From contig CAKSPZ010000001.1 in NCBI GenBank assembly GCA_934486635.1, positions 361,118-425,117 on the forward strand: a stretch of 64,000 nucleotides of DNA. Direction: 5' to 3'. This stretch comes from an uncultured Eubacteriales bacterium (GTDB lineage: Bacteria; Bacillota; Clostridia; Oscillospirales; Acutalibacteraceae). The position numbers were made by a program, and so were the translations under genes. Shown here piece by piece: positions 31,949 to 40,342 of this stretch; position 1 is the stretch's first letter, and every line of letters starts with the position of its first letter. A model generated the notes under the pieces. That model was given only the letters and a program-made list of their open reading frames with translations, made no database searches and was not told the DNA's origin.

Positions 31949-32227
31949 ATGAACAAAACAGAATTAGTAGCATCCGTCGCAGAAAGGAGTGGCCTTTCAA
32001 AGAAAGATTCAGAGAAGGCTGTTGCAGCAGTTATTGATTCAATTGTTGAGGCAGTAAAGGAAGAAGATAAAGTCCAACTTATAGGTTTTGGTACATTTGA
32101 ACTGCGTTCTCGTAATGAAAGAACAGGTCGTGACCCAAGAACAAACAAGCCAATTACTATTCCAGCATGTAAAGTTCCAGCATTTAAAGCAGGTAAAGGT
32201 TTTAAAGAGGCTGTTTCAGGTAAATAA
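31949..32227 (+). CDS. hup: HU family DNA-binding protein
   Basis: 92 aa, standard size. Nucleoid protein that bends DNA as a dimer. N-terminal helices MNKTELVASVAERSGLSKKD, then the beta arm RNERTGRDPRTNKPITIPA, which carries the signature and the intercalating proline, and KVPAFKAGKGFKEAV at the end. Strong RBS (GGAGG) and its own terminator. Position between mazG and rqcP is the usual one. Confidence 0.97.
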   Translation: MNKTELVASVAERSGLSKKDSEKAVAAVIDSIVEAVKEEDKVQLIGFGTFELRSRNERTGRDPRTNKPITIPACKVPAFKAGKGFKEAVSGK

Positions 32228-32237
32228 GTTTAACTAT

Positions 32238-32272
32238 AAAATCGACTTCTTATTTTAAGAAGTCGATTTTTT
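32238..32272 (+). terminator. Terminator of hup
   Basis: AAAATCGACTTCTT (32238-32251) and AAGAAGTCGATTTT (32257-32270) form a 14-bp stem followed by TT. Read-through would feed the rqcP-yab genes, which start 13 bp later. Confidence 0.85.
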
Positions 32273-32284
32273 CGGAGGTAAGAG

Positions 32285-32527
32285 ATGAGATTAGATAAAT
32301 ATTTAAAAATTTCAAGAGTAATAAAAAGAAGAACAATAGCCAATGAAGCGTGTGATGCAGGAAAAGTTTTAGTTAATGGAAAAACTGCAAGAGCTTCGTA
32401 TGACGTAAAAATAGGAGACATAATAGAAATAATGATGGGCGCAAAAAAAATAAAATTTGAAGTTGTTAAGATTAGTGAATATATGAAAAAGGATGAGGCA
32501 GACAGTATGTACAAATTAATAAAGTAA
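32285..32527 (+). CDS. rqcP: S4 domain RNA-binding protein RqcP (YabO)
   Basis: 80 aa, almost entirely an S4 fold (MRLDKYLKISRVIKRRTIANEAC, then GKVLVNGKTARASYDVK). RqcP binds the 50S subunit with RqcH and drives alanine tailing in bacterial ribosome quality control. Basic residues of the S4 surface are conserved. The RBS GGAGGTAAG lies close to the hup terminator. Confidence 0.92.
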   Translation: MRLDKYLKISRVIKRRTIANEACDAGKVLVNGKTARASYDVKIGDIIEIMMGAKKIKFEVVKISEYMKKDEADSMYKLIK

Positions 32528-32583
32528 TATTAGCATATAGAGATTCATAGATATGTATATAAATGTCTATGGAGGAATGAGAT

Positions 32584-32865
32584 ATGACAGAAGATAAAAA
32601 AAATATAAAGTTAACTCATAACTTAATATTAAAAGAGAGAAAATTGTTAAATATATCAGGTGTTTTAGATGTAGATAGTTTTGATGATAGTACAGTTGTC
32701 GCATATACAGAATTGGGAGAACTTACAATAAAGGGAGAAAAGCTTCATATTAATAAGATAAACCTTGACAGCGGAGACCTTGAGCTCGACGGGGAGGTAT
32801 ATTCTCTTGAGTATACTGAAAATAAACCAACAGGTCAGGGCTTTTTATCAAAATTATTTAGATAG
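32584..32865 (+). CDS. yabP: Sporulation protein YabP
   Basis: 93 aa, usual length. The family core LNISGVLDVDSFDDSTVVAYTELGEL, then LTIKGEKLHINKINLDSGDLELDG is readily seen. YabP is required for spore coat/cortex formation and acts with YabQ in the mother cell. The RBS GGAGG is 6-7 nt before ATG. It is followed by yabQ after 11 bp. Confidence 0.93.
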   Translation: MTEDKKNIKLTHNLILKERKLLNISGVLDVDSFDDSTVVAYTELGELTIKGEKLHINKINLDSGDLELDGEVYSLEYTENKPTGQGFLSKLFR

Positions 32866-32876
32866 GAACAGAATAT

Positions 32877-33383
32877 ATGGGAATAACATTATCTTCACAA
32901 ACAACAACTTTTTTGTTTTCTGTGGTATTAGGTCTTATACTAGGTCTGTTTTTTGATGTTTTTAAGTTAACAAATGTTATTTTTTCTCCAACTCCCCAAA
33001 AAATATTTATTAAAGATATAATATATTTTGTATTAAGTGCAATAATAACTTTTATATTTATTTTAATAGTAAATATGGGAGAAATACGTATATATATTAT
33101 TTCCGGAGAAATAATAGGGTGGTTAATGTATAGATTAACATTCGGAAATGTAATTTATAAGATTTTATTAACTGTAACTGTTTTTATTAAAAAAGTTTTG
33201 ATTAGAGTAAAAAAATATATTATGTCAAAACTTCCCAAGAAACAAATAATTAAATTAATTAAAAAGCTTAAAGATTTGAAAATCATGATAATTAAAAAGT
33301 TAAAAATAAGCATAAATAGGAAGAAATCAGTTAAGAAAACAGAAAAAAGAAAAAATGTATTGAAAAATAATAATATAATATGA
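32877..33383 (+). CDS. yabQ: Spore cortex biosynthesis protein YabQ
   Basis: 168 aa. Four membrane helices in the first 100 residues (LSSQTTTFLFSVVLGLILGLFFD and DIIYFVLSAIITFIFIL), followed by a very Lys-rich cytoplasmic tail (about 110-165). YabQ sits in the outer forespore membrane and is needed for cortex synthesis. The order yabP-yabQ-divIC supports the call. Confidence 0.88.
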   Translation: MGITLSSQTTTFLFSVVLGLILGLFFDVFKLTNVIFSPTPQKIFIKDIIYFVLSAIITFIFILIVNMGEIRIYIISGEIIGWLMYRLTFGNVIYKILLTVTVFIKKVLIRVKKYIMSKLPKKQIIKLIKKLKDLKIMIIKKLKISINRKKSVKKTEKRKNVLKNNNII

Positions 33384-33440
33384 TATAATGAATTAGATTG
33401 GATTTTTGGAAGGAAAATATTTTTATAAGGAAGTAAAAAT

Positions 33441-33752
33441 ATGAAAGTTATAAAAGGAAAGAAAAAAATCAGCAAGAATCTTTTTCGAATAAGTGTAAGG
33501 TTAATGATTTTAGCTTTTATTTTTTATACATCTTTTATATTAATTAACCAATATGTTCAGATTAATAGAAAAAAAGAAATATTAGAAAATCTTAATTCAC
33601 AATTGGAAATTCAAGAGACTAAAAATAATGAGTTAAAAAAGATAGCTCAAGCTACAGATGAAGAAAATGAAGAGTATTTTATCCGTTTGGCTCGTGAATT
33701 AAACCTTTCAAAACATGATGAACGAATTTTTGTAAATATATCAGGTAACTAA
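33441..33752 (+). CDS. divIC: Septum formation initiator family protein (DivIC/FtsB)
   Basis: 103 aa. A short basic cytosolic end, one membrane helix (about 15-38), then a coiled coil (RKKEILENLNSQLEIQETKN) and a conserved end EEYFIRLARELNLSKHDERIF. DivIC/FtsB links FtsL and FtsQ/DivIB in the division complex. RBS AAGGAAG. Its position after yabQ is conserved in Firmicutes. Confidence 0.9.
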   Translation: MKVIKGKKKISKNLFRISVRLMILAFIFYTSFILINQYVQINRKKEILENLNSQLEIQETKNNELKKIAQATDEENEEYFIRLARELNLSKHDERIFVNISGN

Positions 33753-33777
33753 ATTTTAAGGGGGACGTTGTTTTTTT

Positions 33778-34215
33778 ATGCAACTAGAGGTTGGAACTAT
33801 TATTGAAGGCAAAATTACAGGAATAACAAGTTTTGGAGCTTTTGTTGATCTTGGCGAAGGAAAAACAGGAATGGTTCATATTTCTGAAGTATCTACTAAT
33901 TTTGTGAAGGATATAAAGGATTATTTAAAAGAAGGGCAAACAATAAAAGCTAAAATCATTAATATTTCAGAAAAAGGAGAAATAGCACTTTCAATAAAGA
34001 AGGCTGTGCCACCTAAACCTAAACAAGCTTTAAATCAAAATAAAACAAATAGGCCTGGAAACTTTGAGTGGCAAAGTCCTAAGAAAAATACTGCAGGCAG
34101 CTTTGAGGAGATGATGTCTTCTTTTAAACATGCAAGTGAAGAAAAGATATCAGATTTAAAACGTGCTACTGAGTCTAAACGAGGAGGTTTCTCAAGAAGA
34201 GGAACACAACGATAA
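33778..34215 (+). CDS. yabR: S1 RNA-binding domain protein (YabR-like)
   Basis: 145 aa. A complete S1 domain at residues 1-75 (VGTIIEGKITGITSFGAFVDL, GKTGMVHISEVS, KAKIINISEKGEIALSIK). A disordered, basic C-terminal half (PKQALNQNKTNRPGN and SKRGGFSRRGTQR) follows. General RNA- or ribosome-binding protein; the specific role is not known. Last gene of the yab unit, closed by a terminator. Confidence 0.92.
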   Translation: MQLEVGTIIEGKITGITSFGAFVDLGEGKTGMVHISEVSTNFVKDIKDYLKEGQTIKAKIINISEKGEIALSIKKAVPPKPKQALNQNKTNRPGNFEWQSPKKNTAGSFEEMMSSFKHASEEKISDLKRATESKRGGFSRRGTQR

Positions 34216-34225
34216 TATATTTATT

Positions 34226-34252
34226 AAAAAGGTCGATTTAATCGACCTTTTT
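34226..34252 (+). terminator. Terminator of yabR / end of the yab unit
   Basis: AAAAAGGTCGAT (34226-34237) and ATCGACCTTTTT (34241-34252) with loop TTA. Confidence 0.9.
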
Positions 34253-34284
34253 AATTATTAATAAAATAAAAAAGGAAGAATATT

Positions 34285-35442
34285 ATGCTTTTAGTTAATG
34301 CAAAAATATATACAATGGATTCTGAAATTATTGAAAATGGGTTTGTTTATATATTAGGTAAAAAAATAAATAGGGTTGGACAAATGAACCAACTTAATAT
34401 AGAAGATGATAACATAATTGATTTGAATGGAAAAAGTGTGTATCCGGGATTTATTGATGCACACACACATATAGGAATGTTTGAAAATGGGCTTGCTTTT
34501 GAAGGCGATGATGGAAATGAAGACAGTGACCCTGTAACACCTCATTTAAGAGCCATTGATGCAGTTAATCCTATGGACAAATGTTTTAACGAAGCTTTAT
34601 TGGCTGGAGTAACTACTGTAATAACAGGCCCTGGGAGTGCAAATCCTATTGGAGGGCAATTAGTAGCAATGAAAACTTTTGGAATTTGTATTGATGATAT
34701 GATAATAAAAAATCCGTTGGCGATAAAGTTTGCATTTGGTGAAAATCCGAAAACTGTTTACAGTGATAAAAGTCAATCACCGATAACCAGGATGGCTACA
34801 GCTGCTATAATTAGAGAGCAACTTAACAAAGCAAAAAGATACTACGAAGAAAAGAAATTAGCACAAAGTAACCCGGAAGATTATGAGTTACCTGATTATG
34901 ACATAAAATGTGAATCATTAATACCATTATTAAATCAAGAGATTTCAGCGCATATTCATGCACATCGTGCAGATGATATTTTTACAGCAATAAGAATTGC
35001 AAAGGAATTTTCTTTAAAATATGTTATAGTGCATGCAACTGAAGGACATCTGATAGCAGACAAATTAAAAAAAGAAGAAACTAAAATTTTATCAGGACCA
35101 ATATTAACAGATCGGTCAAAGCCCGAGCTAATAAACTTAACAACTGAGAATCCAGGAATATTATCGAGAAATAATGTAGATTTAGCTATAATAACTGATC
35201 ATCCGGAAACACCAATACAATATTTGCCATTATGTGCAGCTATTGCAATAAGAGACGGAATGGATGAATATGAGGCTTTAAAATCAATAACTATAAATCC
35301 TGCTAAAATATGTGGAATAGAAGATAGGGTTGGTTCGATAACATTAGGAAAAGATGCAGATTTAGTTGTGTATGAACATTCTCCATTTAATATTATGGAG
35401 AAGCCATGTTTAGTTGTTGGTGAAGGCGAAATAAAAAAATAA
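34285..35442 (+). CDS. Amidohydrolase (imidazolonepropionase-like metal-dependent hydrolase)
   Basis: 385 aa. Composite fold: N-terminal beta sandwich (MLLVNAKIYTMD), then a TIM barrel. Metal ligands are seen as FIDAHTHIGMFEN (HxH), AHIHAHRADD, VIVHATEGH and the catalytic Asp in IITDHPETP. The end returns to the sandwich (DADLVVYEHSPFNI). Related enzymes hydrolyse cyclic amides or dipeptide-like compounds. The substrate is not deducible. It stands alone between two terminators or promoters. Confidence 0.88.
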   Translation: MLLVNAKIYTMDSEIIENGFVYILGKKINRVGQMNQLNIEDDNIIDLNGKSVYPGFIDAHTHIGMFENGLAFEGDDGNEDSDPVTPHLRAIDAVNPMDKCFNEALLAGVTTVITGPGSANPIGGQLVAMKTFGICIDDMIIKNPLAIKFAFGENPKTVYSDKSQSPITRMATAAIIREQLNKAKRYYEEKKLAQSNPEDYELPDYDIKCESLIPLLNQEISAHIHAHRADDIFTAIRIAKEFSLKYVIVHATEGHLIADKLKKEETKILSGPILTDRSKPELINLTTENPGILSRNNVDLAIITDHPETPIQYLPLCAAIAIRDGMDEYEALKSITINPAKICGIEDRVGSITLGKDADLVVYEHSPFNIMEKPCLVVGEGEIKK

Positions 35443-35467
35443 ATTTATATAAATTTATTTTTAATTG

Positions 35468-35496
35468 TTGGATTTCTTTGTGTTTTATGCTATAAT
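35468..35496 (+). promoter_or_regulatory. Promoter of hpf
   Basis: TTGGAT (35468-35473), a 17-bp spacer ending in TGC (extended -10) and TATAAT (35491-35496), 72 bp before the start codon. Confidence 0.75.
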
Positions 35497-35567
35497 ATCT
35501 ATGAGTAAAGGTTGCGTTTATATTTTGTAAAACTCGATTATATTATTAATTTTGAGGAGGATGTAAA

Positions 35568-36110
35568 ATGAGAACCGTAATTACTGGAAGAAAAGTAAAT
35601 TTAAAAGATAACTTTAAAGAGTTAGCAGAAAAAAAGTTATCTAGGTTTGACAAATTATTTGATGGAAATGCATTTGCAACAGTAACAGTAACTGTAGAGA
35701 AAAATCGTCAAACTGTTGAGGTAACAATTAAACACGATGGAATGATATACCGTGCAGAATCCACTATGCCGGAAATGAATGAGGCATTGGATGAAGTTAT
35801 GGTAGCTTTATCAAGACAGTTTAGAAAACATAAAACTAAACTTGCAAAGCGTCTTAGAATGGATTCATTAGATAATTATTTGCCAGAATCAATAACAGAT
35901 CAACAATCTGTAAAAGAAGAACAAGAGTATAATATAATAAAAACTAAAAATTTCCCTGTAAAACCTATTGATGTAGAAGAAGCAATATTACAGATGAATA
36001 TGATAGGTCATCAATTTTATATGTTTAGAAATCAGGACACAGATGAGATAAATGTAGTATATTGTCGAAAAAACGGTGGATATGGTTTACTTACACCGGA
36101 TATAGAGTAA
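35568..36110 (+). CDS. hpf: Ribosome hibernation promoting factor, long form
   Basis: 180 aa. Residues 1-100 are the RaiA/HPF domain (TGRKVNLKDNFKELAEKKLSR, then KHDGMIYRAESTMPEMNEAL). The C-terminal dimerisation domain typical of long HPF starts at about 120 (FPVKPIDVEEAILQMNMIGH, then RKNGGYGLLTPD). It joins two 70S ribosomes into inactive 100S dimers under slow growth. RBS GAGGAGG. Monocistronic, closed by a terminator. Confidence 0.96.
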   Translation: MRTVITGRKVNLKDNFKELAEKKLSRFDKLFDGNAFATVTVTVEKNRQTVEVTIKHDGMIYRAESTMPEMNEALDEVMVALSRQFRKHKTKLAKRLRMDSLDNYLPESITDQQSVKEEQEYNIIKTKNFPVKPIDVEEAILQMNMIGHQFYMFRNQDTDEINVVYCRKNGGYGLLTPDIE

Positions 36111-36132
36111 TTTGAATTTAAAAAATATGTTT

Positions 36133-36167
36133 ATAGGGTTGACTATTTTGTCTACCCTATTTTTTTA
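36133..36167 (+). terminator. Terminator of hpf
   Basis: ATAGGGT plus GAC (36133-36143) pairs with GTC plus ACCCTAT (36150-36160), with one T-T mismatch, followed by TTTTTT. Confidence 0.85.
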
Positions 36168-36185
36168 TGCAAAAAGGAGAATATT

Positions 36186-37304
36186 ATGAGTCAATTAAAA
36201 TTTTCATGCCCGTGTCTTTTAGGAATAGAAGGTTTAGTAGCAGATGAACTAAGAAATATGGATGCCAAAAATGTACAAGCTGAAAATGGAAGGGTATTAT
36301 TTGAAGGTAATTATGAAATATTAGCAAGAGCTAATATTTGTTCAAGGTTTTCAGAAAGAGTACAAATATTAGTGGGTGAATTTAATGCTAGAACTTTTGA
36401 TGAGTTATTTGAAGGAGTTAAAGCATTGCCATGGGAGAATTTTATTGGAAAAAATGATTCTTTTCCGGTAAAAGGAAGTTCATTAAATTCAAAACTAGCG
36501 AGTATACCAGATTGTCAAGCAATAATAAAAAAGGCTATAGTTGAAAGATTGAAACGCAAATATAAAATAACATGGTTTGAAGAAAGTGAAGCTCTATTCC
36601 AAATACAATTTCGGATAATGAAAGACAAAGTAAGTGTAATGATAGACACTTCTGGAGCGGGGCTTCATAAAAGAGGTTATCGAAAAAATGCAAATGGAGC
36701 ACCTATAAAAGAGACATTAGCAGCATCTATGGCTAAAATTGCAAGAGTTAAAGAAAACTCATTTGTAGTTGATCCATTTTGTGGTTCAGGAACTATATTG
36801 ATAGAAGCAGCTATGCTAGCATTAAATATAGCACCGGGGTTAAAAAGAAAGTTTATATCACAAGATTGGAAAGCTATCCCGAAAATGGTGTGGAATCAAG
36901 AACGAGAAAGGGCAATATCTCATATAAAGAAAGATGCATGCTTTAGAGCGATAGGTTATGATATAGATCAAGAATCAGTGTATCTATCGAGAGAAAATGC
37001 TAAAAAAGCAGGAGTAGAAAAAAGAGTAACTATAGAAAAACGAGATATAAGGAAATTTAAAGAAACCGCAGAAAAAGCTACAATAATTTGCAATCCCCCC
37101 TATGGAGAAAGACTACTTGATGTAAATAAGGCAGAACAAATTTATAAAACTATGGGAAACGTATTTAGAACGTTTAACAATTATAATTATTATATAATTA
37201 GCCCGGATGAAAATTTTGAGAAATGTTTTAATAAAAAGGCAGATAAAAGAAGAAAATTATACAATGGAATGATAAAGTGTCAGTTGTATATGTATTTTAA
37301 GTAA
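36186..37304 (+). CDS. THUMP domain RNA methyltransferase (RlmL/YpsC-like)
   Basis: 372 aa. Ferredoxin-like plus THUMP region at residues 1-155, then a class I SAM domain: FVVDPFCGSGTILIEAA (motif I, about 197-213) and ICNPPYGERLLD (motif IV, about 305). The Asn-Pro-Pro-Tyr tetrad indicates N2-guanine methylation, as by RlmL on 23S rRNA G2445. It lacks the second methyltransferase domain of E. coli RlmL, as usual in Firmicutes (YpsC). Confidence 0.93.
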   Translation: MSQLKFSCPCLLGIEGLVADELRNMDAKNVQAENGRVLFEGNYEILARANICSRFSERVQILVGEFNARTFDELFEGVKALPWENFIGKNDSFPVKGSSLNSKLASIPDCQAIIKKAIVERLKRKYKITWFEESEALFQIQFRIMKDKVSVMIDTSGAGLHKRGYRKNANGAPIKETLAASMAKIARVKENSFVVDPFCGSGTILIEAAMLALNIAPGLKRKFISQDWKAIPKMVWNQERERAISHIKKDACFRAIGYDIDQESVYLSRENAKKAGVEKRVTIEKRDIRKFKETAEKATIICNPPYGERLLDVNKAEQIYKTMGNVFRTFNNYNYYIISPDENFEKCFNKKADKRRKLYNGMIKCQLYMYFK

Positions 37305-37320
37305 AATATTGCAATAGCTT

Positions 37321-37348
37321 AAAGCCATCCTTAAAAAGGATGGCTTTT
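37321..37348. terminator. Terminator after the RNA methyltransferase gene
   Basis: AAAGCCATCCTT (37321-37332) and AAGGATGGCTTT (37336-37347), loop AAA. It probably serves the convergent 50-aa gene as well. Confidence 0.9.
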
Positions 37349-37351
37349 AAA

Positions 37352-37504
37352 TTAATTGTTTTTCATTAATTTTTCAGCAGTTGTTCTTAATTCTTCCTCG
37401 GAGTTGATTTCAAAACCGCTTTGCTTTATGGTTTCTTTGACATAAGTTGGGAGAGATTGAAAATATTGGTTTGCTTCAATGTTTTCTTTAAAAGTATTAT
37501 TCAT
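37352..37504 (-). CDS. Conserved small protein, 50 aa, function unknown
   Basis: Minus-strand frame from ATG 37504, with GAGGTG 8 nt upstream, ending just before the shared terminator. The product (MNNTFKENIEANQYFQ at the start, LPTYVKETIKQSG, EEELRTTAEKLMKNN at the end) is a predicted helical, soluble peptide. Small proteins of this kind are frequent in Clostridia, but I do not know a function. Confidence 0.75.
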   Translation of the reverse strand: MNNTFKENIEANQYFQSLPTYVKETIKQSGFEINSEEELRTTAEKLMKNN

Positions 37505-37595
37505 AATTATCACCTCAAAATAAATTATGTACGGTTTTTTATAAAAATATACAAAAAATATTATTATGTAAATAAAAAGGTATTATTATATTTAA

Positions 37596-37624
37596 TTTAC
37601 TTTTAGTGCAGTTTCTGATATAAT
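37596..37624 (+). promoter_or_regulatory. Promoter of the surface-polysaccharide cluster
   Basis: TTTACT (37596-37601), a 17-bp spacer ending TGA and TATAAT (37619-37624), 70 bp before the first glycosyltransferase gene. Confidence 0.65.
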
Positions 37625-37692
37625 GTTCAATATAATGTCAATTTTATAATAAATTAGCAGTTAAAACAAAAGTATTTAGTGAGGCAATTAAA

Positions 37693-38706
37693 ATGTTTGA
37701 TAATAAAGAAAATCAAAACACCCAAGTAAATGTGTCAGTTATTATACCTGTTTTAAATGAAGAAAAGTATATTGAAAAATGCATAGAATCTGTAATTAAA
37801 CAAGATTATAGAAAAGATGATATGGAACTCATTCTAATTGATGGTTGTTCAAATGATGAAACAGTAACGATTATAAATGATTATATAAAAAGATATAATT
37901 TTATAAAGTTATATAAAAATAAAAAAAGGACAGTTCAATGTGCGCTTAATATAGGAATAAAAAATGCCAAGGGAACATATATAGTACGCATGGATGCGCA
38001 TTCAGAATATGCAGATAATTATGTATCAAAATGTATAGAATACTTAGAAAAAACAGGTGCTGATAATGTCGGCGGTCCAATGATTGCAAAAGGAAAAACA
38101 AGAAAACAAAAAATAATTGCAGCAGCATATCATAGTTCATTTGCTCTTGGTGGAGGTAAGTTTCATAAAGAGAATTATGAAGGTTATGCAGATACAGTTT
38201 ATTTAGGTGCATTTAAAAGACAAACATTGCTGGATATTGGAATGTACGATGAAATGTTACCAAGAAGTGAAGATGATGATTTAAATTTTAGGATAACTGA
38301 AAATGGAGGAAAAATTTACATTACTCCAGAAATAAAGAGCATTTATTATCCAAGAAGCAATTACATTGATGTATTTAAGCAATACTTTGAATATGGGCTT
38401 TGGAAAGTAGCAGTAATAAAAAAACATAAAAAACCTGCAAGAATAACACATTTAATTCCGGTATCATTTGTAATTTTTATTTTCACTTTTTTAATATTAT
38501 CATTATTTAGTAGAATAGCTTTAAGTATTTTTGCATCAGTAATGATGATTTATTTTGGATTAGATATATTTTTTTCACTAAAAAATAACCATCTAGATTT
38601 ATTGTCAGATAAATTTTGTTTAGTATGGGTCCATGTTATTTTACATATTTCGTATGGAATTGGCTTTTTGTGTGGAATATTTAAATTTTTTAATGTTAAG
38701 TTTTAG
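37693..38706 (+). CDS. Membrane-anchored GT2 glycosyltransferase (ExoA-like)
   Basis: 337 aa. GT-A domain with VSVIIPVLNEEKYIEKC at residue 15, LIDGCSNDETV, and the DxD-type MDAHSEYADNY. Acceptor loop EDDDLNFRITENGGKIY. Three C-terminal membrane helices (about 255-335) follow. Close in type to succinoglycan ExoA, a processive or lipid-linked sugar transferase. First gene of the polysaccharide cluster. RBS GTGAGG. Confidence 0.85.
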   Translation: MFDNKENQNTQVNVSVIIPVLNEEKYIEKCIESVIKQDYRKDDMELILIDGCSNDETVTIINDYIKRYNFIKLYKNKKRTVQCALNIGIKNAKGTYIVRMDAHSEYADNYVSKCIEYLEKTGADNVGGPMIAKGKTRKQKIIAAAYHSSFALGGGKFHKENYEGYADTVYLGAFKRQTLLDIGMYDEMLPRSEDDDLNFRITENGGKIYITPEIKSIYYPRSNYIDVFKQYFEYGLWKVAVIKKHKKPARITHLIPVSFVIFIFTFLILSLFSRIALSIFASVMMIYFGLDIFFSLKNNHLDLLSDKFCLVWVHVILHISYGIGFLCGIFKFFNVKF

Positions 38707-38717
38707 TAAAAATATTG

Positions 38718-38740
38718 AAAGGAAAAGCCTCATTGGCTTT
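38718..38740 (+). promoter_or_regulatory. Shine-Dalgarno followed by hairpin, upstream of licD
   Basis: AAAGGA (38718-38723) is 27 nt from the licD ATG at 38751, too far for normal use. A stem AAAGCC/GGCTTT (38724-38729 with 38735-38740) lies between. If folded, the effective distance becomes about 10 nt, which would restore a working site. Confidence 0.35.
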
Positions 38741-38750
38741 ATGATTAGTA

Positions 38751-39632
38751 ATGCAAGATAAATACGAATTTTCTAAAGATGAACTAAGGCAATTGCAACT
38801 AAAAAGTCTTGACATGGCATTGTATTTCAGAGACTTTTGTAAGGAAAATAATCTTAAATTTTATTTTTGTGGAGGATGTTGCATAGGTGCTATTCGCCAC
38901 GAAGGTTTTATACCTTGGGATGATGATATTGATGTGTTCATGCCAAGGGATGACTATGAAAAGTTGGGTGAATTGTGGAATAAAAAAGCGGATACAAGCA
39001 GATATTCTTACTGTAGGCCTGATGAAAGCCACTATTATAGAAATTTATTTGCTACAATAAATGATAACAATACAACATTTATAAAAACACATCAAGCAGA
39101 CTTGGATATTAATCATGGAATAGTACTTGATATTTTACCACTTGATGGTTATCCAAATTCACCATTAAATAGAAAAATACAGATATTTTGGGCTTTAATT
39201 TATTCTATATTTTGTGCTCAAATGGTACCAACTAACCATGGAAAAGCTGTGTCTATTTTGGGGAAATGTATATTAAGCTGTTTTCCGTCACCTAAATTAA
39301 GATATAAAATATGGAAGTATGCACAAAGTCAAATGACAAAATATAAAATCAGTGAATGTGACAATATTACAGAACTTTGTTCAGGTCCATATTATATGAT
39401 GAAGAAATATCCGAAAGAAGCATTTAGTTCAGCAAAGTTTGTGGATTTTGAGGGAGAACTAATGCCAATACCCCAAGGATATGATGACTATTTAAAAATA
39501 GCATTTGGAGATTATATGAAGATGCCACCTAAAGAAAAACAAGTGGCACATCATGATGTAGTTTTTTGTGACCTTTTAAATAGTTATAAAAAATATAAAG
39601 GTAAATATTATTGTAAGGAGAAAAAAATATGA
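38751..39632 (+). CDS. licD: LicD family phosphotransferase
   Basis: 293 aa. The LicD core is clear: NNLKFYFCGGCCIGAIRHEG, then FIPWDDDIDVFMPRDDYEKL (about 35-75), with the Asp cluster that binds metal and nucleotide. LicD enzymes attach phosphocholine or phosphoribitol-like groups to teichoic acids and capsular glycans. The next two genes supply CDP-ribitol, so transfer of phosphoribitol is a reasonable inference. It overlaps tarI by 4 bp (ATGA). Confidence 0.9.
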   Translation: MQDKYEFSKDELRQLQLKSLDMALYFRDFCKENNLKFYFCGGCCIGAIRHEGFIPWDDDIDVFMPRDDYEKLGELWNKKADTSRYSYCRPDESHYYRNLFATINDNNTTFIKTHQADLDINHGIVLDILPLDGYPNSPLNRKIQIFWALIYSIFCAQMVPTNHGKAVSILGKCILSCFPSPKLRYKIWKYAQSQMTKYKISECDNITELCSGPYYMMKKYPKEAFSSAKFVDFEGELMPIPQGYDDYLKIAFGDYMKMPPKEKQVAHHDVVFCDLLNSYKKYKGKYYCKEKKI

Positions 39633-40342
39633 TATTTGGTGCCATATTAGCAGGGGGCATAGGTTCTAGGATGAATATAGCAGATATGCCAAAACAATTT
39701 TTAATGCTTGGAAACAAGCCTATTATAATACATACAATAGAAAAGTTTTTACTATGTAAAAAGTTTGATAAAATATATGTAGGAGTACATCCTGACTGGT
39801 TTTTATATATGACGGATTTAATAAAAAATTATGAACTTTATGCTGACAAATTGATACTTGTAAATGGTGGAAAAGATAGAAACAGTACAATTTTTAATAT
39901 TATTAAACATATAAGAGAAAACTATAAAAAAGATGATAATGACATAATAGTAACACATGATGCAGTAAGACCATTTGTAACTGAGAGAATAATTGAGGAA
40001 AATATTAATGCAGCTTTAAAATATGGAGCATGTGACACTGTTATAAATGCTACAGATACTATAGTAGTATCAGAAAACAATAAGACAATAGATAATATTC
40101 CAAATAGAAAAAATATGTATCAAGGTCAAACACCACAAAGCTTTAAAATTAATTTAATTTATGATTTATATAATGATTTAAATGAAGAAGAAAAAGAAGT
40201 ATTAACAGATGCTTGCAAAATATGCGCAGTTAGAAATTATCCAGTACACCTTGTTAAAGGAGAAGTATCTAACTTAAAAATAACAACAATAACTGATTAT
40301 AAAATTGCTAACGCAATGGTAGGAGGAATAAAAGTTGATTAG
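39629..40342 (+). CDS. tarI: Ribitol-5-phosphate cytidylyltransferase (TarI; IspD family)
   Basis: 237 aa. Nucleotidyltransferase signature AILAGGIGSRMN at the N-terminus, then MPKQFLMLGNKPI, VTHDAVRPFV and the IspD-type end NLKITTITDYKIA. By sequence it could be IspD, but pairing with a TarJ-like dehydrogenase and LicD indicates the TarI role: CTP plus D-ribitol-5-phosphate to CDP-ribitol. It is coupled to both neighbours by overlaps. Confidence 0.88.
   Translation: MIFGAILAGGIGSRMNIADMPKQFLMLGNKPIIIHTIEKFLLCKKFDKIYVGVHPDWFLYMTDLIKNYELYADKLILVNGGKDRNSTIFNIIKHIRENYKKDDNDIIVTHDAVRPFVTERIIEENINAALKYGACDTVINATDTIVVSENNKTIDNIPNRKNMYQGQTPQSFKINLIYDLYNDLNEEEKEVLTDACKICAVRNYPVHLVKGEVSNLKITTITDYKIANAMVGGIKVD

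Noticed and set aside
37421..37606. 61-aa plus-strand ORF after the RNA methyltransferase
   Set aside because: Overlaps the minus-strand 50-aa gene, which has a proper RBS and natural composition; the plus-strand frame has neither.
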